From Phanerodontia chrysosporium (lineage: Eukaryota > Basidiomycota > Agaricomycetes > Polyporales > Phanerochaetaceae): a DNA stretch of 64,000 nt. A program made the position numbers and the translations under genes. The number at the start of each line of letters is the position of its first letter. Within the stretch, counting starts at the first letter, position 1. This document shows positions 50,601 to 61,500 of this stretch, piece by piece. The stretch lies in the NCBI GenBank assembly GCA_001910725.1, contig MJGA01000004.1:868001-932000 (forward strand). The letters run 5' to 3'. Below the pieces are notes generated by a model. It did not search any database. It was not told where the DNA came from and saw only the letters and a list, made by a program, of their open reading frames with translations.

Positions 50601-51261
50601 GACGCGGGCTCACAGAGCTGAGCGGGAGAGCGAGCCGGTACCGGGCTCCGAAGGCATTTGATTCAGATACCAGCGGCGGGTAGAGGGCAAAAACGCAAGG
50701 CACTTGTTGGTTCAAGACGCAGACGACACCTACGTTTCACGTCGATGCCTCCTCTTCACCAGCAATCTGCCGCGGGTCTTGGGTGACTGGTGTGGGCTGG
50801 CGTCTCTCGCTCTCGGCGCTCGCATGAGGTTGCCACCTGTCTCCTGAGACGAGTGCTCATCAATTTCTTTTCGTTTGCGGTATGCACGCTCAACTTGAAA
50901 GGACTATGCATGGACGGTTTTTGCTGTACTTATATCCGGAGGTCGAAGATATCCTTCGTCGGTGCTTCATGATGTACTGGTATCTGGTTGACATGTAGTT
51001 GTATCGATTGTCAGAGGACAGCGCTTGCGGTCGCCTGAAGGCACAGTCCCGAGTCACCGTTCAGTTTACCTCAAGATTGCTGCGACTGACGCCAATTAGC
51101 GCTGGCATTGTGGCGTTCTCGTTCGTTGATTGGTTGAGGTAGAAATGCAACTTCAAAGCGTCAAACAAACTCATGATATTGAAGCTGACATAAGGCACTT
51201 GAAGGACTCTAATTTGTGAGCATGCTCTACAGTAAAGCCTTGTACGCATCGCGCCCTCCAT
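50601..51261. other. Intergenic, convergent 3' regions
   Basis: About 660 bp between the membrane-protein and isochorismatase-family genes. Nothing recognised. Confidence 0.6.
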
Positions 51262-52207
51262 TTAGACAGGGAACTGCGTGTCGAGCGTGGTGTTGAGACC
51301 GGACGCCGTCCCGTTGAGAACGGCCGCGTCGTGGCTCCTGGCGAGGAACCCGTACTGGGGCAGGTACCTGCGATCGTATCAGTACCATCTCCTAGTCAGA
51401 AGCTGCGTGAGACATACTGGTCAAAGAAAGGCAGCATCTCCGGAGAGCCGGGCGTGTTGCGCCAGTCGCGCATGAGCTCGAGGGCGACGGCGAACATTGA
51501 GAGGACGTTGATGCCCGCGGCGCGCATGCGGTCGTTGGCGTCCTGGGCCGTCTTCACGTCAAACGTGCCAGAGGCGTCGCTGTTTGCGAAGACGCTGTAG
51601 CCCGCGTCCCTCAGCGAGAGCGCGAGAAACGCCGTGCAGACCTAGTAGGCGCAGTCAGCATCGGAAGTGTGACTAGGTGGGACGGACGTACGTCGGTGGT
51701 TATACCGGCAAGGATGACCTGCTTCTTGCCAGTGGCCTCGACGGCAGCGCGGAAGTCTGCGTTGTCCCAGGCGTTGACTTCTCCATTGCGGTGGATGAAA
51801 GGCGCATCAGGGTGCATTTTGACGATCTCCTCGGTCAGAGGGCCGTTAGGACCTTGTGTACGGCATTTAGACGAGATGCGAGGATTTGCGGAGGTGACAA
51901 CATACCCGTATCTGCACTGCTGGTCAGAATGACAGGGAGGTTGAAGATCTTGCCGAGCGCGGCATGTGCAAGGATATTTGCTTTCATCTCAACCGCGGGG
52001 ATGTCACGGGCGATCTGGTACAGGCCCTCCTGATGGTCGACGACGAGCAGGACGCTATTATTCTTATCAATCCTGTCGTAGGTGAACGCGGATACTGTAC
52101 ATGAACGTCAGCAGCATGCCAAAGAGATTGGCTCTGAGCGGCGTACCGGCCACGAAAAGAGTGAAGAAGGAAACGACGTGGCAGACGAATGACTTGCGGA
52201 ACTGCAT
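51262..52207 (-). CDS. Secreted isochorismatase-family cysteine hydrolase
   Basis: The ATG at 52207 begins MQFRKSFVCHVVSFFTLFVA, a signal-peptide-like leader. An intron joins it in phase to VSAFTYDRIDKNNSVLLVVD and HQEGLYQIARDIPAVEMKAN. The family Asp lies in VVDHQEG and the nucleophilic Cys in GITTDVCTAFLALSLRDAGY, joined over an intron of about 50 bp. Also present are LPVILTSSADTGPNGPL, IHRNGEVNAWDN and GTFDVKTAQDANDRMRA. The stop is at 51262-51264 after LNTTLDTQFPV. The family includes nicotinamidase, isochorismatase and YcaC-type hydrolases; the motif set and the DWRNTPGSPE segment look YcaC-like. Substrate unknown. An exported member is less usual than cytosolic ones. Confidence 0.85.
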
Positions 52208-53053
52208 GTTGTTGGTAAGTAGGGTTGAGAGTGGGTTGTGCAGAGAATGAGAAGGGAAGTAATGAGCGCAGTCTGAGGAACGCCTCGTCGTAGCCCTAGC
52301 TTTTATAGACCCGCTGCTGTTCAAAGCGCGCAGGTCGGCAGAAACAGACCCTTCGGTGCCTTGCGGGCAATGCGCGTGCAAAGTTCCAGCGTGATGCCCT
52401 CGAAAAACAAGAACGTGGGTTTCCTTAGCGAAAGATCACATTTCACGTAGGGATGCTGACCCGCGACGCCATTGGACATGGCACCGCGCGTGGGTGCTCT
52501 GAGACCGGGAATGGAAAGCGAAGTAATCCTGGGGGAAGCGCCTCAGCGCACACTCGCCGGTCGAACGCCGTCTCGAGTCTTTCCCCATCATCATCCTGTC
52601 AGTGGTGACCCTCGCGAGTCCTTGATCCTTCGGCAATGCTCATCACTGGCTGCTTGTGCACGCCAAGGCGGGACCGTGCGGTCAGGGACGATAGCGAATC
52701 CATGAAGTGCGCGCGCGAACGCTCATTGTATCCGATCTAGAAGGGGCGCTGAAAAGTCCTTCCAGGGAAAGCCGTTCAGTATACTTACACTTACACTGTT
52801 CTCAGCATCATTGGCTTACCTTCGTGCGTCATTGCTTAACCAACGGCGCGAGTCGCTTCATCAAATCTGTCTTACGGTGTTGTGTAATGTTCCCATCGAT
52901 TAGGAAGCTGTATCTATAACATCCGCCAGGAACCAAATAACGGGAAAACAACGCGTAGCTAGCTGGTATACACTCACAAGATGCACAATAACGATATACA
53001 ACCAATTACATTCCCTATATGTTGGGGAGACCGTAGACTGCGAACAGTCGCAT
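52208..53053. other. Intergenic, no gene supported
   Basis: About 850 bp upstream of the isochorismatase-family gene and downstream of the SRP receptor gene. Short frames only; no motif, repeat or RNA gene recognised. Confidence 0.6.
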
Positions 53054-55613
53054 CTAGTCGTTTAGGATCGCTTGGACAACGTTTGACACCCGTAATTGGC
53101 GTAGATCCGTGTAAGTCTATGTGCAGGCATGTCAATACTGGTCTGACGCGACGAGTCGAGAAGCGTACCTGCCCGCAGCCGACAAAAATGATGGGCTGAC
53201 CGGTCACATAAGTCATCGATAGCGCCGCGCCAACCTGTTCGATGGCCTTAGCAATATGATCACGTTGAGAAGCACGGTTTACATACCTTGTCGTCGACTG
53301 TGTCCCATTTGGTGACAATCATGCCGTCAATGCCTCGCTCCTTGGCCGTGCCAGCGCCGTAACCGGATGCAGAGCTGAAATCTCGCAATGCACGGTCAAA
53401 CTTGGTCAATTGGTCCACAGCCTCGTTGCCCACGAGTGCTTCCCCGACAAAGATGATCTTGTCGGGATTGTTCGTGCTGACCAGCTTCGCTAATGCGCGC
53501 ATGAGGGGCTGTAAACAGACATTAGCTCCAAAAGCGAAGCATGCCGGCTCCAGACCCACCTCGTTGTCTTGCATGCGGCCCGCAGTGTCGATGAGAACGA
53601 CGTCAAAGTCATGTTCCTTGGCTAAACATGGCTATATCAATGACCAGGGCATCGGCGACGAGCACAGGGCTTACCATACGAGATGGCCTCCTTAGCGATC
53701 CCCGCGGCGTCCTTGCCATAGCCCTTCTCGTACAGTTCAACTCGCCCTTTGCTGTCTGTCGCGCCATTGACTCCGAGCATACTCAGATTGCGGACGTGAA
53801 CCCGCAGTTGCTCGACTGCACCACTCCTGCATGGCTCTTCAGACAGCTGATTTAGTATGAAGCTTTATGAACGTACCGGAAAGTATCGCACGCGGCGATC
53901 AATACTCGCATGCCGTTCTGCACAAGCCAGAAGCAGACCTTGCTGAGATTGGTGCTCTTGCCGACACCGTTCACGCCCACGAAGACAATGCTGTACGGGT
54001 CCTTCTTGCCTGCTTGGCCGACGAGCATGGAAGACTGGCTTTCCGAGAGCTTCGTTCGTATGGAGAGGAGGAGGTCGGTAGACGTCTTTGGGGTGAGAAT
54101 CCTGGTAAGAGCGGCGCTGAGAGCGTTCCGGACCGCGGTATTCGTGCCACCCCAGCCGGTGACACGCCTACCGACCAGATCTTCCCCTACGCTCTCGACA
54201 ACCTTGTCGGCAATTTCCTTTGCAACGTTCTTCTTCATGAGCAGCTGCTTCATGCCCTCCAAGACGGGCGCAAGGTCGGCTTCCGTCAAGGTCTTTGTTC
54301 CTGTGATCCGCGAGAATAACGAGCCTAATGCGCCCAGCGAGCTTCCCGGTTTCTCCGCCGCCGCGATAGCCTGAGGTTTGCCTGCAGGGGAGACATCGAA
54401 CTCCCAGTCTTTCACTTCGTACATGCCTTCGTTTGTTCTGGTTCCCAAGCTGGCTTGATCAACCAGCGCGGACAAGTCCATCGCTCGCTTGGTCGATGGC
54501 GAGTCCACTTCCACGTAGCTGAAATCCAGCGAAGCCATGTCTGTCTCGGACGGTGCCTCGTCTCCCCACTTGCGTTGTACCTTGGTCTTGGCTGACTTCT
54601 TGGCCTTGGAAGGTGTGTCGGAGCTACCATAGTGTTGGTTGAGATGCAGCGAGATTTATGACTGAAGGGCCCGTACTCTGATCCCGGTACACTCTCCAAT
54701 CCGCTCCTGCGCCTCCTACACCGCGGCGCCCCTTCCTTCCCCCTGCACCTCCAGCACCTTTGGGCTTGAGCCGATTCTTCAGCGCTTGGACATTGCGTGC
54801 AATCTGCTCCTCGTCAACGGTACTAGGATTAGATTGCGATGGGACTATCAAACGCGCTGTAAACAAGGTGCCAAACCATGCGCAATGAAGAGGCATACTA
54901 GTACTCTGGTCGTCGGAAGGAGGGCTTGACTCTACGGGGGTATGGACGACCGGGCCGACGTGCTTCAGACGAGACTTTCGTTCCTGGGTCCAAGGAATAT
55001 AGTAGCTATCCGCTCGCGAGAGATACACACGCACCTGAGCAGCCTTTGCTTCGAACGACTTGAGTAGATCGTCAAAGACAGTATCCCACTTCTCGAACGC
55101 GTGAGCGAAATCCCAAGAGAGGACCGATTCGGATCCGGACCCGGGACCGGACGCTTTGAGCGAAGACGAAGCTGCATGCAAGGATGCAACGAATGTAGCG
55201 AGGAATGGCTGGAAGAGCTTGACAAAGAGCGCCTTGAGGGCTGTCAGGAGGTCGTCGACATACGTGAGTTGTAGGATGCGCTGGTACGCAACCTGCTCTC
55301 GTAGTGAGCATCCGAAATAGTGGGTAGAGTCGCCAGGCACTTGCCACAAAGATGAGTTCAAGATCATTCACAAAGGTCCATTTGAGGGCATAGCCGTCCT
55401 TCTCAAAATGTGACTCTGCCGACCGTCCCTCGATAAGTGCGTCACGAATGAGGGAGTTGATTGGGGAGGACGAGCTCGCTGCGGACTGTGATGCTGCCGG
55501 TGTGAATGAACGAGACCACAGGATAACGCCACCTATGCCAATGTGAGAATCCGGACGACGGTGTGTGGCTTAACAGGCTCGCCTTTGTGGGATATTGAGC
55601 AGTGGTCTAGCAT
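53054..55613 (-). CDS. SRP101: Signal recognition particle receptor subunit alpha
   Basis: SR-alpha docks ribosome-SRP complexes at the ER and reciprocally activates GTP hydrolysis with SRP54. The ATG at 55613 gives [11 protein letters not shown], and the next exon continues [14 protein letters not shown], the SRX domain that binds SR-beta. The first intron appears to use a GC donor (AAG then GCGAGC). A charged linker follows with [20 protein letters not shown]. The NG domain has [20 protein letters not shown], Walker [68 protein letters not shown] and [19 protein letters not shown]; the stop is at 53054-53056. Near 54630-54650 the frame shifts by one base between INLAASQP and [12 protein letters not shown], with matching sequence on both sides. 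Confidence 0.93.
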
Positions 55614-56153
55614 GATTGCACCGGGTAAAGCAAAGGTGTGGAGAAACCCACGATCGCGTCCCCAGCTTCTGGCGTCTACGTGCTAAACGTACGCGCGTTT
55701 GGTAGCTTCAGGCGGGTATTTCATTTCTTATCCCGTCCCCACTTATCCTATTACCTTGGAAGAACGTGAAGATATTTCGTGTGCATGGTCGTACGACCTT
55801 TTAAAATCCAGGAAATTTGGCTGGCCGTAACGGCAAACCACGAATCTAAGAGTGCAAATCTGAGGGCGGCTGCATGCTCTGTCGGAAATTTCCTAAGTGC
55901 CTCGCGAGGCGCTTGCCTCTTCATTGCCTCCGGACCGGTCTCAGCATGTGCTCCATATTTATCTAGACGCCCCCGCTAGATAATGCAATATCTCGAGATC
56001 GTCCCCGAATCCATGAAATGATCTAGACGCCCTACCGAGAGCCTCGAGAGCGTATCCCGAGCTTCCCTTCTAACCATCTCGCTGTCCTCACTCCCTCTCT
56101 GGTGTGTTGTCGCCCCGCTTGCGCAGTCACACTCAGAATCCATTGCTAGCAAC
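55614..56153. other. Intergenic, between SRP receptor gene and transposon
   Basis: About 540 bp. It includes the SR-alpha upstream region and presumably the left end of the Plavaka element. A clear terminal inverted repeat could not be identified because the other end is outside the window. Confidence 0.5.
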
Positions 56154-58013
56154 ATGCGAGGCAAACGGGAGCAGCCGGTCACCAGTTCGGACGACAGGCT
56201 GACCTGTCCCCACTGCACTAAAACCTGGGCACCGAGAGGATTTGACAATCATCTCAAGGCATGCAAGCGCAAGGCGGACACTGCGGAAAGAGATCTGAGG
56301 GTGTTGCGGGGCATTGAGAGGGCAGAAAACCAGTGCAATCCAGGTGTGTGTATGAGATGGTCAGCCGTTTCTATCGCGCTGAACGAGATTTTGTTTTCAT
56401 CCTAGTACGCCTGCGAGCTCCTTCTCCGGAACTGCAGGATTGTGGTAAGTCTGGTTCATGAGCTATGCCTGCTTACTTTTTATGTTGTTCCGTGATACCT
56501 TTCAGGCACCTACGTGACCGCTGCGCAAGGCGACGAGATCGACAACTTGAACACCGACTTGAATGGTGTGTTTTCAAATCTGAACACGCGTTTGCTTAGA
56601 CTGACGTCCTTCTCAAAAGATTGTGCCACTATCTACGAGACCATGCCGCCCCATGAGACCCTCGAGACAGACCTGCAGACCACCTCCGACGTGACGGCTC
56701 CGCCAGCCTCCTGTGCGCAGTTGGAGTACGACGACATTCGCGTTCACTATCACCCTCACAGCGGTCGCGGCACGAAAATCTACGCCTTTGAGGATTACCA
56801 GCGTGAGCGACTGCAGCCTGCACCGCCCGAGCCGGAGCCTTGGCGGCCTTTCGCATGTCGTGAAGACTTCGAATTCGCCGAAGCGGTGCAACAGGCTGGC
56901 ATGACGGAGACCCAAGTCAAGACTCTCCTTCGTATTATTTCCGGTGTTGCAGATGGCACCTCCGCGTTCTCCTTACGATCTTACAAGGACCTTTCTTGTG
57001 CATGGGAGAAGGCGATGCTCAACCAACCCTCGGTACGCGTAGCTCTACAGGATGTGCACCATGTGAATAAATCCTTTTTTGTGCCTGCCAGTTTGAAAAG
57101 CATACCATCACTGTCCCGCACCACACGGGGGACAAGACATACGACATCTATGTCCGTGACGTCGAAGAACTCATTGTTAAGCAGCTGAAGGATCCAAACC
57201 TCCTTCAGTATTTTCAATGGGATGCACGTCGCATGTCTAAATGGAAAGGGACTCACTGGGAGGATTTCGTGGAGTCAGAACCAGTAACTGGTTCGAAAAT
57301 GTGGGACGTGCAGGTGAGCTCGTTGTTGCCCTTGCACTAGTGTGTTTTGACAACCGAATGCTCCATCGCCGGCTCTGTCATCCCTAGTCTCAGATACCGA
57401 AAGACGCAAAGCCACTAGGCATATTCTTGTATGCTGACAAGAATAAGCTATCATCGTTTGGCACACAGCAAGGGTACCCTGTTGTCATGCGAATTACAAA
57501 CATCGAGACACATGTTCGCAATGGAGATGGCCTTGGTGGCGGGCATGTTGTTGCGTTTCTCCCTGTGGTGAGCCTGGATACCCTGTCAGAACCATTCAAT
57601 CTTCCCTAATGATGATACATTCCAGGTTACTGAGGAGTCAGGCGAGACAGGAAAGACCACCTTTGCGAACTTCAAGCGTGAAGTTTGGCACACAGCCATG
57701 GAGAAAATCATTGCACCGTTGATCCGCCTTTCAGGAGTCGGACTTGCTGTGAGGTGTGCTGACGCAGTGCGCCGCTTATTCCACATTTTTCTCAACATTC
57801 TCTCGGGCGACTATGAGGAGCTGTAAGTCCACTCCATGTCAGTACAGGAGGCAGAATCTGATAGAGTAAATTAATGGCAGGTGCTCAATGGTGCTCATTC
57901 GTGGCAACCAATGCCTTCATCCATGTCCGATGTGCCTGATACCCCATGACCACTTGTCTGATCTATCACAAGAATGGCCATCTCGTACACAGCAACAAGC
58001 TCAAGAGATTCTC
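56154..58013 (+). mobile_element. Plavaka-type (KDZ/CACTA-like) transposase gene, 5' part, interrupted
   Basis: This is the N-terminal portion of a transposase of the Plavaka group, a class of CACTA/KDZ-related DNA transposons abundant in Agaricomycetes. The ATG at 56154 leads to a C2H2-type finger, LTCPHCTKTWAPRGFDNHLK. Spliced exons give VRLRAPSPELQDCGTYVTAA, PWRPFACREDFEFAEAVQQA, FEKHTITVPHHTGDKTYDIY and KPLGIFLYADKNKLSSFGTQ. Then come GYPVVMRITNIETHVRNGDG, FKREVWHTAMEKIIAPLIRL and the zinc-knuckle-like QCLHPCPMCLIPHDHL. These are group hallmarks. The visible frame is intact. It stops at 58013 after QAQEIL, where a gypsy LTR begins, so the catalytic remainder should resume beyond the right edge of the window. 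Confidence 0.85.
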
Positions 58014-58138
58014 TGTCAAAGTAAACCCCGCTGCTTACCTTAGTAGCTTAGTGGGGGAACTTGACTGCGAGTGGGTGCGAGTGAAGTAGTTGATAGACGA
58101 GGTAGATGATGCTGGGGACTTAAGCCCAGCAGAGCCCG

Positions 58139-58150
58139 GTATATATACAT
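58139..58150 (-). promoter_or_regulatory. TATA-like box in the LTR
   Basis: ATGTATATATAC on the minus strand within the LTR, about 400 bp into it. It could be the core promoter at the U3/R border. Position and composition only. Confidence 0.4.
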
Positions 58151-58372
58151 GAAGGGGAGGACCCCTGGTACTACCCGAGACCCCTGATACTGCCCATCAC
58201 ATGCGCGATGGCGTGATGATGGTGCGATACTTGCCAAGACACTCCAGACTCGGCGAAGTCTAAAGCTGAGTACCGGATGTGTCCGGAACCTTCTACGCTA
58301 TTCTAGAATACACTACCCGGACCCTGGGTCCGGCTACCTACTATACCCTTGTACCGGAGCGTCTACATCATA

Positions 58373-58391
58373 GATAAGATAAAGATAAGAT
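58373..58391. repeat. Triple GATAAG motif in LTR
   Basis: GATAAG occurs three times within 19 bp on the plus strand, inside the presumed U3. GATA-type zinc-finger factors bind such sites in fungi; a regulatory role is inference. Confidence 0.45.
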
Positions 58392-58544
58392 CCTCACATG
58401 ACTCTGAGTCCATTCCCAGCACGTGACCAACACGCGACCACGTTCTGACGCGTACCTGTCCTAACCCTAGTCCATAACCCTAACCCCTGGCGCCTACTGG
58501 GCGCTTACGAGAATAAAACCGTAGGGAATTAGAAAACTGTGACA

Positions 58545-58560
58545 GTACCCCCTCTTCAGA
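58545..58560 (-). other. Polypurine tract of the gypsy element
   Basis: On the minus strand GAAGAGGGGGTAC sits directly before the LTR start, the position where plus-strand DNA synthesis is primed in LTR retrotransposons. Confidence 0.7.
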
Positions 58561-58583
58561 TTCGAACTCCCGAGAGAAGACTT

Positions 58584-61500
58584 TTATTTTCCAGTGGATC
58601 CAAACCCGCCTGATCCACGATCGGTTGACTGTAGTGTTTCGACGATCTCTATATCGGCATCGGCAATTTTCTCCAGGATCAATTGAGCCGTCCTATCTCC
58701 AGTCGTGACTGTGAAGTCACTGTCGCTTGTGTTAAGGAGTAGTATTTTGACGATACCCGTGTAGTCCCGGTCGATAACGCCTGCGCCGACATGAATGCCT
58801 TTGAGTGCCAGTCCTGATCGCGGTGCAATTCGTCCATAGGTTCCAGTTGGAACTCGGATGTGAATGCCAGTGCTGATGAGTTTGCGGTCTCCTGCTGGAA
58901 TTGTTACATCTTCTGCTGCATACAGGTCCCAGCCTGCTGCCTCGGTGGTGCTCTTGGATGGTGTTTTTCCACCATCTAGAACGATCTGAAGGGTTTCCTC
59001 TTCGTCGAGTTCTAAACCGTCTGTTTCCATAGGTGCTTCTTCGTTCCGAACGCGCCAAAATTCCGCGATCTTCTCTTTAGCACCTTCCAGATTACTTTCT
59101 GGTTCCCATTTGTCTTCTTCTGGCCCGTAACCCTTCCATCGAACCATGTACCAGTTTCGTTTCCTGACACGCCCGGTAGTCTTATGGTTGAGAATTTTCT
59201 CGACCTCGTACTCGAGCTCTCCGTCGTGAACTTCTGGCTCTGGTGGTGCGGCTCGTTGGCCGACGATGGAGGGTGTAGAATAGGGGATTAATTTACTAGC
59301 GTGGAACACCGGGTGATATGCCCTGTATTGTGGAGGCAGTTTCACCTTAAAGGTTACTTTGGATAGTTGTTCGATGATTTCGAACGGTCCTAGGTACCTC
59401 GGTGTCAGCGTGCGTTGAGTGGTTTGGTAATCTTTTGAATTCAGCAGGACTTTGTCGCCAACTTTAAACGGCACTTCTTGCTTGTTCTGGTCGTAGTACC
59501 ACTTCATACGGTCCGCTGCTAGTTGTAGGGCTGCTTTGGCCTTGTCTTGGGCATCTTGTCTAAGTCTGAATATCTCGTTCAAGTCTTTGCTTTTGGCTTG
59601 CTTGTCGAGAGTTGGTCCTGCCCGTGGGTGTCTACCATATTCTAGAAAGAACGGCGTGTCCTTTGTACTTTCATGTGCTGCATTGTTGTAGGCGAATTCT
59701 GCGGTGGGCAGATAATCGACCCAGTCTTCGTGATTGACATTATCAGCGAAGCAGCGTAGGTACTGTTCTAGAACTTGATTTACTCGTTCTGTTTGACCGT
59801 CTGTCTGAGGGTGGTATGCCGTAGACATCGCTGACTCGATACCGAGTAGCTTACACCATTCTTGAAAGAGTTCAGCCGCGAATTGAGTTCCTCTGTCTGA
59901 GATTATCTGCAAAGGTAGTCCGTGGATAGGGTAAATTCTATCCATCAGGATCTTTGCGAGGTCTTTAGCAGAGAATTTGTTCGTTATCGCGAAGAAACGT
60001 GCTCTCTTGGTGAGTCGGCATACAACGACTAGAATGGCATCCTTTCCTCTTGACGGCATCAACTGAGTAATCAAGTCGATGGTAATAACTTCCCAAGGTC
60101 CATTAGGTACCTTGTTGGGCATGAGTTGTCCGTAGGTCTGCTGTGTGCGATTCTTCATTCGCTGACACGTGTCGCAACCTGTGACATATTTCTTGACGAA
60201 GACAGACATTCCCGGCCACCAATAGTTTCGGGAGACAAGTTCGTAGGTCTTCCATCTGCCTGGATGTCCGGCTGATGGGTGGTCGTGGTGCATTTGGACT
60301 ACTCGTCGTCGTAAGTCCTCATTCTCATCCTTTGGTATGTAGATATGTCCCCGGAAGAGTAGCAATCCATTCTCAAAGTTCCATTCCTCTAACGGTTTTT
60401 TGAACTCGCGTGGGCCTGATTCGAGTAACGATTGATAGTTCTTGGTGACTTCGTCGGATAACAGAGCCTTTTTGACCTCTTGGAGCAGTAAATCGTCGTT
60501 TACTGGAGCGTCATGGGAGGCGTCGATCGCGCAGACTTCGAGCAGATTGGCGAAAAATTCTGGCTTCAGAAGAATATGGTCGCGATTATCGAGTTCTACC
60601 CCCTCTTCATGATCTGGTCTCCTGGACAGAGGGTCTTCAGCTTCCATAGTTTTACCCGGCTTGTGGTGTAGTGTGAAATGGAATCTTGTTAGGTATAATG
60701 CCCAACGAGCTTGACGGCGAGACAATTTCTGGGCCTGCTTGAAATAAGTCAGGTTTTGGTGGTCTGACCATATCTCGAATTTCTCCGGATGTCCCTCTAG
60801 ATAGTGCCTATACTCTTCTAACCCGCGGATTATGGCCAACATCTCCTTGTCGTATATCTCATAGTTCCTTTCGTGAACATTGAGTGACTTGGAGTGGAAG
60901 GCTACCGGATGGTAAAGCTTATCGTTTGGGTCGAGTTGTGACAGAACCGAGCCGATCGCGAAGTCACTCGCGTCGGTAGAGAGCCTGAACGGATTAACGT
61001 CGTCCGGAATTCGTAGAATTGGTGCAGAAGTGAACGCCTTTTTCAGGTCGTCAAACGCCTTCTGCTGGTCGGGACCCCATTCCCATGGTTGATCCTTCTT
61101 GGTGAGTACCGTGAGTGGCTTCGTGATCTTCGCAAAGTCTTTAATGAACCTGCGATAGAAATTCGCGAATCCAAGGAATGCCTGAACGTGCTTGACCTTG
61201 GTCGGTACGGGCCACTCCGTTACGCCTGTGACTTTAGCAGGGTCCATTTCTACATGATTTTTGGATATAATCATGCCGAGATAGGCGAGTTTGTCCTTCT
61301 CGAATAGACACTTTTCTGCCTTTGCGAAGAGGTCATTGTCTTCCAGTCGCTGCAACACTTCGTGTACGATCTTTCGATGTTCCTCGCGGTCGTTGCCAAA
61401 GATGAGGATATCGTCGAGGTAGACCATAACCTTTCCTTGACGGATAAGGTCCTCGAAGATGTTGTTCATCATATTCTGGAATGTTGCCGGTGCGTTTGCG

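Larger units (their letters stand above)
58014..58544 (-). repeat. 3' LTR of the gypsy element (531 bp)
   Basis: Read on the minus strand the LTR begins TGTCACAG right after a purine-rich tract and ends CTTTGACA. The TGTCA/TGACA ends form the expected short inverted repeat. The left boundary coincides with the point where Plavaka coding sequence stops. The expected five-base target duplicate on this side is TTCTC (58009-58013). The matching 5' LTR lies beyond 64000, so the boundaries rest on terminal motifs only. Confidence 0.75.

Noticed and set aside
58461..58490. Interstitial telomere or chromosome end
   Set aside because: Only two short CCCTAA-like units inside an LTR, flanked by unique sequence; not a telomere tract.
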